NCBI RefSeq assembly: GCF_037198315.1
Contig: NZ_CP144913.1
Location: 2,356,001 to 2,420,000 of the forward strand
Length of the DNA stretch: 64,000 bases
Reading direction: 5' to 3'
Origin: Janibacter sp. A1S7
GTDB taxonomy: Bacteria; Actinomycetota; Actinomycetes; Actinomycetales; Dermatophilaceae
A program made the translations under genes and the position numbers. How positions within the stretch are numbered: position 1 is the first letter of the stretch; each line of letters opens with the position of its first letter. Positions 55,354-64,000 of the stretch are shown piece after piece. Below the pieces are notes generated by a model. It ran no database searches. It saw nothing but the letters and a program-made list of their open reading frames with translations, and was not told the DNA's origin.

Positions 55354-56421
55354 TCAGACGTGCGCGGTGACATCGGTGGTGCGGCGCGCCCCGGTGACCC
55401 GCACGAGGCGACTCGGGACGACCTCGCCGATCCCCCGGAGCGACCGACGCCGGGTCGCGACGGTGGCGAACCCGCTGAGCGGCTCGAGCAACCGCGTCAG
55501 GGCGTCGTCGACGTAGACGCCTCCGGGAGGGGCGACGGCAGTCAGGCGGCTGGCGCGGTTGACCGTCGTGCCGAAGACGTCGCCGAGCCGCCGCACCACC
55601 GGTCCGTGTGCCATTCCGATCCTGGCCTCCGGAAGCAGGTCGTCCTCGGTCATGGCCTCGACGAGATCGAGCGCGATGGCGGCCGCGGGGGCGACCTCGA
55701 AGGTCTGGAAGAGCACCTCGTCACCCACGGTCTTGACGACCCGTCCTCCGTGTGCGGTGACGATGTCGGTACACAGGTCCTCGAAGCGCTGGACCAACCG
55801 GGCCAGATCCCGCTCGGTGAGACGCCGCACCACGGAGGTGAAGTTGACCAGGTCGGCGAAGCCGATGACCGACATGCGGCCCGCGTCCTCCTCGACGGTC
55901 AACAGGCGCTGGATGGTCGCGGTGAGCTGTCGACGCCACACGTAGAGCAGCAGCGGCTCGAGCTCGTCGGCGAGCCCGGAGAGCCGGGCGGCGGCGACCT
56001 CGGAGTCCCCGACGGCCTCCTCCTCGGTCGGCTCGTCGTCGTGTCGCTGGCGGGCGACCTCCTCGAGGACGAGCTGGGCCTGCCACGCCGCGAGACGGTC
56101 CATGGTCCGGGCGAGGGCGCGGGTCATCGACAGCGCGAACTCCTCGGGGAACTCGCCGTCGCGGACCAACCGGGCGACCCGCGAGAGCGCCTCCAGATCG
56201 GCCTCGGTGAACATGTCATCGCCCTCCTGGACGATGGGAAAGCCCATCGCGTGCCAGAACTTGCGGGCGGAGCGCACCGAGACCCCGGCGCCGCGGGAGA
56301 CCTGGCGTCGACCCATCGAGGCGGGTCGACCGAGCAGGACCCGCTCGAACTCCTCCGGGGCACCATCGTCCGGCAGGACCGGCTCATCGGGGTCGTGCCC
56401 GTGGGCTCCGGCGTGCGGCAC
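55354..56421 (-). CDS. Class III adenylate cyclase with N-terminal regulatory domain
   Basis: 355 residues. The N-terminal helical part (about 30-175) contains RQVSRGAGVSVRSARKFW, similar to the pH-sensing autoinhibitory domain of mycobacterial cyclases such as Rv1264. The catalytic part has the metal Asp in MSVIGFADLVNFTSV, Lys and Asp in VVKTVGDEVLF, and the transition-state Asn/Arg in TTVNRASRL, so it should be active. The GTG at 56421 follows GGAGG. It lies between birA and the two-component genes. Confidence 0.88.
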   Translation of the reverse strand: MPHAGAHGHDPDEPVLPDDGAPEEFERVLLGRPASMGRRQVSRGAGVSVRSARKFWHAMGFPIVQEGDDMFTEADLEALSRVARLVRDGEFPEEFALSMTRALARTMDRLAAWQAQLVLEEVARQRHDDEPTEEEAVGDSEVAAARLSGLADELEPLLLYVWRRQLTATIQRLLTVEEDAGRMSVIGFADLVNFTSVVRRLTERDLARLVQRFEDLCTDIVTAHGGRVVKTVGDEVLFQTFEVAPAAAIALDLVEAMTEDDLLPEARIGMAHGPVVRRLGDVFGTTVNRASRLTAVAPPGGVYVDDALTRLLEPLSGFATVATRRRSLRGIGEVVPSRLVRVTGARRTTDVTAHV

Positions 56422-56443
56422 GGCACCTCCGTGGATCGATGGT

Positions 56444-57214
56444 TCAGCTGGACGACGCGCCGGGCAGACGGATGTGCTGCACGTCACCTGCTGCAACGGT
56501 ATCCGAGCCATGCGCCCCGGTGACACGTAGGCGGCCCTCGCGGTCCAGACCCGTGGTCTCGACCTCCTCCCGGGTGCCGTCGGGGCGGTGCAGGACGACG
56601 CGACGCCCCAGGGTCGCGCAGGCGGCCGCGTAGGCCGCCCGGACCTCCTCGGCCCGGTCCCCCCCTTCGGTCAGGGCGGTGTGCTGGCGGCGCAGGTGCC
56701 TGAGCACCGTCGCCGCCACCGTGGTCCGGTCCACGTGCGCACCGACGAGACGAAGGGAGGTGGCCGTCCCGACCGGGAGGTCACCTCGGTCATGACCGAC
56801 GTTGATACCGATGCCCACCACCACACGGCCATCGGGTTGCGACTGGCACAGGATGCCGCAGACCTTGCGGTCCTCGTCCCCGGGCAGGAGCACGTCGTTC
56901 GGCCACTTCAGGTGGGCGTCCACCCCTTCGCTCACCAGCGCGGAACGCACGGCCAGTCCGGTCGCCAACGGCAGCCAGCCCGGGGGATCCACGGGGGGGA
57001 CGAGGACGGACATCGCCAACGAGGCGCCGGGGGTGTCCTGCCACGGGCGCCCGAGCCGGCCCCGACCGGCCGTCTGGTGCTCGGTGACGACGGGTGACCA
57101 CAGCACCCCCCGGGTGGCCGCAGCCGTGTTCGTCGAGCCGACCCGAGACAGGTGCACGACCTCTCCCCACCCCTCGGCGGGAGGCAGCAGGGTGGTCAGT
57201 CGTTGGACGTCCAT
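56444..57214 (-). CDS. birA: Biotin-acetyl-CoA-carboxylase ligase (monofunctional BirA)
   Basis: Attaches biotin to the carboxyl carrier protein. 256 residues with no N-terminal DNA-binding domain. [56 protein letters not shown] and VVVGIGINV are the catalytic core. It is divergent from accD, its pathway partner, across 36 bp, so the two promoters must overlap. Confidence 0.95.
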   Translation of the reverse strand: MDVQRLTTLLPPAEGWGEVVHLSRVGSTNTAAATRGVLWSPVVTEHQTAGRGRLGRPWQDTPGASLAMSVLVPPVDPPGWLPLATGLAVRSALVSEGVDAHLKWPNDVLLPGDEDRKVCGILCQSQPDGRVVVGIGINVGHDRGDLPVGTATSLRLVGAHVDRTTVAATVLRHLRRQHTALTEGGDRAEEVRAAYAAACATLGRRVVLHRPDGTREEVETTGLDREGRLRVTGAHGSDTVAAGDVQHIRLPGASSS

Positions 57215-57250
57215 CGTGGTCGGCACAGCGTCAAGGTTAGGCTGCGCACC

Positions 57251-58887
<1,637 letters not shown>

Positions 58888-58891
<4 letters not shown>

Positions 58892-58971
58892 CCTCTTCAC
58901 AGGCTCAGAGCTCAGATCGGCTCCACGCTATGACCTCTTCACAGGCTCAGAGCTCAGATCGGCTCCACGCT
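58888..58971 (+). repeat. Exact 42-bp tandem duplication of the accE start region
   Basis: Two identical 42-bp units, 58888-58929 and 58930-58971, each beginning with ATG and encoding [14 protein letters not shown] in frame. A third ATG follows at 58972. The segment is AT-richer than its surroundings. Because 42 is a multiple of three, the frame is kept. Confidence 0.95.
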
Positions 58972-59196
58972 ATGAGTTCCACCGACGAGTCCCCCACCGC
59001 CCCGCGCATCGAGGTCATCGGCGACGCCTCGCCGGAGCAGGTCGCCGCGCTCGTCGCGGTGCTCTCTGCGGCCGGTGGTGGTCAGGACGAGGGACCCTCG
59101 GGACCCGCGTCGCGTTGGGCCTCCCGCGAGCGCCTGGTGCGTGCGCCGCTCCACCCGGCACCCGGCGCCTGGCGAGCTGCGGCCTTCCCTCGGTGA
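58888..59196 (+). CDS. accE: Acyl-CoA carboxylase epsilon subunit
   Basis: Small subunit that activates AccA-AccD complexes in actinobacteria. 102 residues from the first ATG, 74 from the third (58972). The conserved part is [19 protein letters not shown] and the tail [20 protein letters not shown] ending in AAFPR. The first ATG overlaps the accD stop, favouring coupled translation there; the third gives the usual family length. Which start is used is open. Confidence 0.88.
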
Positions 59197-59286
59197 GTCG
59201 GACGACACGTCGTGCGCCCGAGTGATCACCGTACCCGCGATTAACATCCCGTTCGGCGAGCGGACCCTCCCGGGTAGCCTCTCGTC

Positions 59287-59955
59287 GTGACCTCGCCCCT
59301 CCCCCGTGCCCTGTCGGTCAACGTCGCTCGGGCCCGCCCCCGCCGGGATCCGAAGGACGCACCGACCGGGATCGACAAGCGCCCCACCGACGTGATCTCG
59401 GTGGCGGACCCCGGGGCGCGACGGGTGGTCGACGGGCGCGGCGTCTCGGGCGTCGCGGCCGACCACGTCGGCGACGGCCGCTTCCACGGCGGATGGGATC
59501 GGGCCGTCTACGCCTACTCGCGCGCGGAGCTCGATCTGTGGGCAGCCGCCCTGGGTCGCGAACTGCCCAACGGGCACTTCGGCGAGAACCTCACGACGGA
59601 CGATCTCGACGTCGACGCGGCCGAGGTCGGTGACCGCTGGCACGTGGGCGGCGCCGTCCTCGAGGTGCGCTGGACGCGGCAGCCGTGCGCGACCTTCGGG
59701 GAGTGGATGGGCGAACCCGGCTGGGTCAGGCGATTCATGGCTCACGGACGGACCGGCGCCCTGCTGAGCGTGGTCGAACCGGGTGAGATCCGGGCCAAGG
59801 ACCAGATCGAGGTCGTGCGTTCCGGCTCGGGCATCGACCTGCCCACGGTGCTGCGCGCGAAACTCGGCGACGTCGATCTGGCCCGACGAGTCCTCGACGC
59901 CGATGTCTACACCGGGCACCGCCGTCAGCAGTTCCTCGACGTTCTCGACCGCTGA
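59287..59955 (+). CDS. MOSC-domain protein (YiiM-like)
   Basis: 222 residues. Molybdenum-cofactor sulfurase C-terminal-type domain: GVAADHVGDGRFHGGWDRAV, NGHFGENLTTDDLDVD, and RQPCATF with the conserved Cys. Likely a molybdopterin-dependent reductase such as YiiM; the substrate is unknown. GTG start. A truncated relative lies directly downstream. Confidence 0.88.
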   Translation: MTSPLPRALSVNVARARPRRDPKDAPTGIDKRPTDVISVADPGARRVVDGRGVSGVAADHVGDGRFHGGWDRAVYAYSRAELDLWAAALGRELPNGHFGENLTTDDLDVDAAEVGDRWHVGGAVLEVRWTRQPCATFGEWMGEPGWVRRFMAHGRTGALLSVVEPGEIRAKDQIEVVRSGSGIDLPTVLRAKLGDVDLARRVLDADVYTGHRRQQFLDVLDR

Positions 59956-60000
59956 CCGATCACCGCACGACGGCCACCCATCGGCCGTAACCTCTCACGG

Positions 60001-60314
60001 GTGCCCATCGATCTGCCCCACGTCCTGTCCGTCACCATCGGTCGCCCGGTGTGGCAGCGGATCCCCAGGGGTCAGCCCACCGGCATCGGAAAGCAGCCGG
60101 TCGAGGTCATCCATGTCAGCGGCCCCGGACCGAAGCGGGTCGCCTCCGGTGCGGGCGTCTCGGGTGTCGACGGTGACCACGTCGGCGACGGGCGCCACCA
60201 CGGCGGCTCGGACCGTGGCTCGGGGACCGTGACGCCGCCCGTGCCGCGCTCGACTCTGGCGTCCTGACCGGTGACCGGCAGGCCGAGTTGGCGGAGGTCA
60301 GCGCTCGCCCGTGA
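60001..60314 (+). pseudogene. MOSC-domain pseudogene with internal deletion and frameshift
   Basis: The first 70 or so codons (VLSVTIGRPVW...GVSGVDGDHVGDGRHHGG) match the N-terminus of the intact MOSC protein upstream. From about 60219, in the +2 frame, the sequence reads LGDRDAARAALDSGVLTGDR, matching its C-terminus (LGDVDLARRVLDADVYTGHR), and stops at 60312-60314. About 120 codons in the middle, including the conserved Cys region, are missing. The frame-0 reading stops at 60267. Evidently the remnant of a tandem paralogue. Confidence 0.85.
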
Positions 60315-60341
60315 GCCGTCGTCCGGGTGCCTGTGGATGCC

Positions 60342-60881
60342 TCAGAAGAGGGACAGCGGCTCGTCCTGCGCCGGCTCAGCAGCCCGCTCGACGACTGCCT
60401 CGGCCGTGCCCGACCGGGCGCCGGGGATGCCCGGCCCTGCCTCGGGCGCAGCCCCCTTCGCCCATGCCGTTGCCGCGCTGTTGGCGAGCCGATCCGCCTC
60501 CTCGTTGAGGTCATGACCGGCGTGGCCCTTGACCCACTCGAAGGTCACTCGTCGCCCGGCCATCGCCGCGTCGAGTGCCTGCATGAGCTCGACGTTGAGG
60601 ACCGGGTTGCCGTCCTTCTTGCGCCAGCCCTTGCGCTTCCAGCCCGGCATCCACGCGGTGATCGAGTTGATGACGTACTTGCTGTCGCAGATGATGTGCA
60701 GCTCCGCGTCGAGGTGCGCGGTCTGCTGGAGCAGGTCCAGGACGGCCATGAGCTCGCCCATGTTGTTGGTCCCGTGCGCCCAACCACCACGATCCCACCG
60801 GTCCTCGTCGATGTACCAGCCCCAACCGGCAGGACCGGGGTTGCCGAGCGCGGATCCGTCGGCGGCAGCGGTGAGGGTCAT
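60342..60881 (-). CDS. rnhA: Ribonuclease HI with C-terminal extension
   Basis: Cleaves RNA in RNA-DNA hybrids. 179 residues. The DEDD residues are visible in AADGSALGNPGPAGWGW, TNNMGELMAVLDLL, IICDSKYVINSI and HDLNEEADRLANSAA. The last 35 or so residues are an Ala/Pro/Glu-rich tail beyond the normal RNase HI fold. It is followed by nothing on its strand and faces the MOSC pseudogene. Confidence 0.94.
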   Translation of the reverse strand: MTLTAAADGSALGNPGPAGWGWYIDEDRWDRGGWAHGTNNMGELMAVLDLLQQTAHLDAELHIICDSKYVINSITAWMPGWKRKGWRKKDGNPVLNVELMQALDAAMAGRRVTFEWVKGHAGHDLNEEADRLANSAATAWAKGAAPEAGPGIPGARSGTAEAVVERAAEPAQDEPLSLF

Positions 60882-60928
60882 GCGGTCACTCCGTGGGGGC
60901 GAAGGGAGAAAAGGCTGCGGTCTTCCTA

Positions 60929-61720
60929 TCAGACGCGCGCCAGCACCTCACCATGGACGATGACGAACCACCCATCGGGTGAGGTCGTCCACGACCGCCA
61001 CCCGGCGACGACCTCGGCGATCGTCTCCTCATCACCCAGCCCCTGGGCGAGCACCTCCTCGTGGAAGGTCGACTCCACGGCGCGCTGCTGCCACTGGCCG
61101 CCCCACCAGGCCCGGGCGTCGTCGTCGGCGTAGCACCAGAGCGAGGCGCCCGCAGTCACATCGGAGAGTCCCGCCTCGTGGCACCACCGCAGCAGGTGGC
61201 GCCCGGCGTCGGGCTCGCCGCCGGCACCGCGGGCAGCGGACCGGTAGAGGTCGAGCCAGCGGGTGAGCCCGGGATGGGCCGGAGCCCAGGTCATCGCCTC
61301 GTAGTCCGCGTCACGCACCGCAACGAGGCCCCCCGGGCGGGTCACGCGTGCCATCTCCCGCAGGACGGCCACCGGGTCGCCGACGTGCTGGAGCACCTGA
61401 TGGGCATGGGCGACGTCGAAGGAGTCGTCCGCGAACGGCAGCGCCGACGCGTCGGCCACCTCGAAGACAGTGCGGTCGTCCCCCTTCGCCCCGGCCGTGG
61501 AGCGGGCCTGCTCGATGACCGCTGCGGAGGCGTCGACGCCGACCGCCTCCCCCACGCGCTCGGCGAGATCGAGGGTGATCGACCCCGGACCGCACCCGAC
61601 GTCGAGGAGTCGCGTCCCGGGCTCGAGGTGCGGAAGCAGGTAGCCGGCCGAGTTCTCGGCCGTGCGGGCCCCGTGGGAGGCGACGACGGACGGGGTGTGG
61701 CCGTGCACGTATCGACTCAT
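60929..61720 (-). CDS. Class I SAM-dependent methyltransferase
   Basis: 263 residues. Motif I is LLDVGCGPGSITLDLAER, with AVGVDASAAVIEQAR and ADASALPFADDSFDVAHAHQ following, as in UbiE/Methyltransf_11 proteins. HGHTPSVVASHGARTAENSA precedes motif I. The substrate is unknown. ATG 61720 is chosen. It is divergent from the DUF885 peptidase gene across 49 bp. Confidence 0.9.
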   Translation of the reverse strand: MSRYVHGHTPSVVASHGARTAENSAGYLLPHLEPGTRLLDVGCGPGSITLDLAERVGEAVGVDASAAVIEQARSTAGAKGDDRTVFEVADASALPFADDSFDVAHAHQVLQHVGDPVAVLREMARVTRPGGLVAVRDADYEAMTWAPAHPGLTRWLDLYRSAARGAGGEPDAGRHLLRWCHEAGLSDVTAGASLWCYADDDARAWWGGQWQQRAVESTFHEEVLAQGLGDEETIAEVVAGWRSWTTSPDGWFVIVHGEVLARV

Positions 61721-61769
61721 GAACCGATTCTGCGCGCGCGGACCCGCGCGGATCGGTACCGTCCGGGAG

Positions 61770-63455
61770 GTGAGCACACAGCAGAGTCGTCCGCGGACCG
61801 ACATCGACCGCATCGCCGAGGCACATTTCGACGCCGAGGTCGCCCTCTCCCCCGTCGGGGCGACCTACCTCGGCGTCCCGGGCCACGACGCCGACCTGGA
61901 CGACCTCTCCCCCGAGGGGTTCGCCGCCGCGTCCCGGTTGCGCCGGGACACCTTGGCGGCGCTCGAGGGAGCCACCCCGGTCGATGACGTCGACCGGGTG
62001 ACGCTCGAGGCGATGCGTGAGCGGCTCGGGCTCGCCGAGGAGATGCACGAGGTCGGTCTGGACCAGAGCGAGATCAACGTCCTCGCCTCGCCGATGCAGT
62101 CGGTGCGCGACGTCTTCGACGTCATGCCGACGGTGACGGCCGATGACTGGGCAACGATCGCGACCCGCATGGCCAAGGTCCCGCGAGCACTCGAGCAGTG
62201 GACCGAGTCGCTCAGCTCATCGGCTGACGCGGGACGGATCGCCCCCCGTCGCCAGTACGAGCGGTGCATCGATCAGTGCGCCGACCTGACCGCCCCGGAC
62301 GGCTACTACGCGTCCTTCCTCGCCGGCGCGAGGCTGGACGACGGACAGCCGCTGCCGGAGTCGGTCTCCGCGGACCTGCGCCGCTCGGTCGAGGCAGCCG
62401 CCGACGGCTACCGCGAGTTGGCCGAGCGGTTGAAGCCGTTGCGGGACAAGGCCCCCCAGGCAGATTCCTGCGGCAGAGAGGATTACCAGCTGCACTCCCG
62501 GGTCTTTCTCGGCGCCCGAGTCGACCTCGAGGAGACCTACGCGTGGGGCCAGGCGGAGCTCGCCCGGATCACCGGCGAGATGGCCGCTGTCGCCGAGCAG
62601 ATCTCCCCGGGCGCGAGCACCAAGGAAGCCATCGACCTCCTCGATGCCGACCCGCGCTACCGGCTGCACGGCACGCACGCGCTGCAGGCGTGGATGCAGG
62701 AGAGGGCGGACGAGGCCATCGAGATGCTCGACCCGCACATGGACATCCCCGAGCCGGTGCGCACGATCGAGTGCATGATCGCGCCCACCGAGACCGGCGG
62801 CATCTACTACACCGGCCCGAGCGACGACTTCTCCCGCCCGGGGCGCATGTGGTGGTCGGTCCCCAAGGGCGTCACCGAGTTCGGCACGTGGCGCGAGCTG
62901 ACGACCGTCTACCACGAGGGCGTGCCGGGTCACCACCTCCAGATCGGCCAGACCGTCCACCGCAAGGAGTTGCTCAACCGGTGGCGGCGACTGGCCTCGT
63001 GGACCTCGGGGCACGGTGAGGGCTGGGCCCTGTACGCCGAGTGGCTCATGGCCGAGCTGGGCCACATGGACGACCCGGGCAACCGGATGGGCCTCTTGGA
63101 CGGCCAGTCGCTGCGGGCTGCGCGAGTGGTCCTCGACATCGGGGTGCACTGCGGATTCGAGGCGCCGGCCGAGGTCGGTGGTGGCGCGTGGTCCTACGAC
63201 AAGGCGTGGCAGTTCCTCACCGCCCACGCCAACCAGGGTGAGGACTTCCTGCGCTTCGAGCTGGACCGGTATCTCGGGTGGCCGGGTCAGGCCCCGAGCT
63301 ACAAGATCGGCGAGCGGCTGTGGCTGCAGCTGCGCGAGGAGACCGCTCGCCGCGAGGGCGAGGCCTTCGACCTCAGGGCCTTCCACCGTCGCGCCCTGGA
63401 CATCGGCGGTGTCGGCCTGGACACCCTGCGCACGGCGGTCCTGGGGTCCGCCTGA
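61770..63455 (+). CDS. DUF885 family metallopeptidase
   Basis: 561 residues, cytosolic (no signal). The zinc-site pattern YHEGVPGHHLQIGQTVH and the downstream GHGEGWALYAEWLMAELG define the family. RDKAPQADSCGREDYQLHSR and EAPAEVGGGAWSYDKAWQFL are also present. Probably cleaves peptides; the substrate is unknown. It starts with GTG at 61770; GGGAGG runs into the start, so spacing is unusually short. Confidence 0.9.
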   Translation: MSTQQSRPRTDIDRIAEAHFDAEVALSPVGATYLGVPGHDADLDDLSPEGFAAASRLRRDTLAALEGATPVDDVDRVTLEAMRERLGLAEEMHEVGLDQSEINVLASPMQSVRDVFDVMPTVTADDWATIATRMAKVPRALEQWTESLSSSADAGRIAPRRQYERCIDQCADLTAPDGYYASFLAGARLDDGQPLPESVSADLRRSVEAAADGYRELAERLKPLRDKAPQADSCGREDYQLHSRVFLGARVDLEETYAWGQAELARITGEMAAVAEQISPGASTKEAIDLLDADPRYRLHGTHALQAWMQERADEAIEMLDPHMDIPEPVRTIECMIAPTETGGIYYTGPSDDFSRPGRMWWSVPKGVTEFGTWRELTTVYHEGVPGHHLQIGQTVHRKELLNRWRRLASWTSGHGEGWALYAEWLMAELGHMDDPGNRMGLLDGQSLRAARVVLDIGVHCGFEAPAEVGGGAWSYDKAWQFLTAHANQGEDFLRFELDRYLGWPGQAPSYKIGERLWLQLREETARREGEAFDLRAFHRRALDIGGVGLDTLRTAVLGSA

Positions 63456-63463
63456 CCACACGA

Positions 63464-63500
63464 CGAAGGGGGTGGGCCCACACCGGGCCCACCCCCTTCG
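63464..63500. terminator. Bidirectional terminator, 16-bp perfect stem
   Basis: Arms 63464-63479 and 63485-63500 pair perfectly around a five-base loop. It lies between convergent DUF885 and lipase genes. As in the hairpin at 7899-7946, the base of the stem is CGAAGGGGG/CCCCCTTCG. Confidence 0.88.
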
Positions 63501-63512
63501 CTCATCGCCGGC

Positions 63513-64000
63513 TCAGAGGCGCCAGCAGCTGTTGACCGTGGTGCGGCCGGCGAAGCGCTTCTCGAAGAAGTACATCGACTTCTCGACGTGCGGGATCATG
63601 CCGCCGATGTGTGTCGGGGTCAGACCGGGGTTGAGCGTCACCCGCGAGCCCCGGTCGCACCAGTCGCTGGCGAGCTGCTTGCCGACCTCGAAGGGGATGA
63701 CGTCATCGCCCCAGGCGTGGTTGATCACGACCGGAGCGCTCGGCTGCATCGTGCCGATCCGCTGCTCCTCCACCGCTGAGGCGAAGGGCTCCGTGGCGAG
63801 CAGCTCGGTCAGGTCCAGGCCGCTCTCGGTGTACTGGCCGCTGTCCTTGAAGGCATGGCTGAAGAGGTCGAAGACGCAGTCGCCCTCGACGGCGGCGGCC
63901 ACCTGCTCACCGGCGTCGTTGAGCAAGGGCGCCGGGTCGATGTGCTCGGCCGTGGCGACACCGAGCATGGCGAAGAGCGCGAAGGCGTTGTACAGGCCGC
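63513..64000 (-). CDS. Secretory lipase (LIP) family protein, N-terminus cut by window edge
   Basis: 162 complete codons of the C-terminal part are visible. Motifs include VINHAWGDDVIPFEVGKQLA, where the Asp is probably the catalytic acid, and TPTHIGGMIPHVEKSMYFF with the likely catalytic His. The end NSCWRL and an earlier Cys fit a secreted alpha/beta-hydrolase of the LIP family. The nucleophile Ser and signal peptide lie beyond the edge. Confidence 0.82.
   Translation of the reverse strand, partial: GLYNAFALFAMLGVATAEHIDPAPLLNDAGEQVAAAVEGDCVFDLFSHAFKDSGQYTESGLDLTELLATEPFASAVEEQRIGTMQPSAPVVINHAWGDDVIPFEVGKQLASDWCDRGSRVTLNPGLTPTHIGGMIPHVEKSMYFFEKRFAGRTTVNSCWRL

Overview
The window is chromosomal DNA of a high-GC actinobacterium. 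Marker genes are MtrA/MtrB/LpqB, a four-cysteine WhiB protein, mycothione reductase (so mycothiol is the likely thiol), CofD (coenzyme F420) and an acyl-CoA carboxylase beta/epsilon pair. Gene order and the lack of mycolate genes suggest Micrococcales, possibly an Intrasporangiaceae-type organism such as Janibacter or a relative. That placement is inference. No rRNA, tRNA, CRISPR array, transposase or phage gene was seen.

1-24.5 kb is a conserved actinobacterial housekeeping block, mostly on the minus strand: a YcaQ-type glycosylase (cut by the window edge), hpf, comF, the lpqB-mtrB-mtrA signalling operon, a plus-strand pair of SMR exporters, ahcY, a DUF808 membrane protein, mycothione reductase, a sugar-phosphate cassette (SIS protein, Trm112-like protein, manB), DUF3499, a metallopeptidase-fold protein, DUF5719, a large membrane glycosyltransferase and whiB. 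cofD is divergent from whiB. An AlkA-like glycosylase, an APH-fold protein and a flippase-like membrane protein follow.

24.5-33.4 kb is mixed: a TIGR03089 protein, a secreted M15-like peptidase with nine peptidoglycan-binding repeats, a 3-oxoacid CoA-transferase pair, a glycosyltransferase, an LCP ligase and 3-hydroxybutyryl-CoA dehydrogenase.

33.5-48.3 kb is the most unusual part. Eight tightly overlapping minus-strand genes encode a complex I-like membrane arm (NuoA, H, J, K, L, M, N-like) plus one protein that appears to be a NuoB-like and a NuoD-like domain joined by eight His-Gly-Asp/Glu-X-Asp-type pentapeptides. No Fe-S, flavin or NADH subunit is present. The NuoB-like part lacks the cluster cysteines, the NuoJ-like subunit has 12 methionines in 28 residues, and key residues in the NuoN- and NuoH-like subunits look lost. 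Divergent from it are an SmtB-type ArsR regulator and a DUF411 lipoprotein. Next come two Tat-exported multicopper oxidases, a Met-rich SHOCT membrane protein and a two-component system with a His/Met-rich sensor loop. I propose that this is a metal-linked, probably copper-linked, energy-coupled membrane complex derived from complex I. The function is inference.

48.3-64 kb returns to conserved content: fadE, ugd, a CoA-binding protein, purE, purK, gtrA, a second two-component system, an adenylate cyclase, birA, accD and accE. accE begins with a duplicated 42-bp start region. Then come a MOSC protein and a deletion-derived MOSC pseudogene, RNase H, a methyltransferase, a DUF885 peptidase and a partial secreted lipase. 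A 9-mer, CGAAGGGGG, recurs throughout the window and forms the arms of two terminator hairpins.
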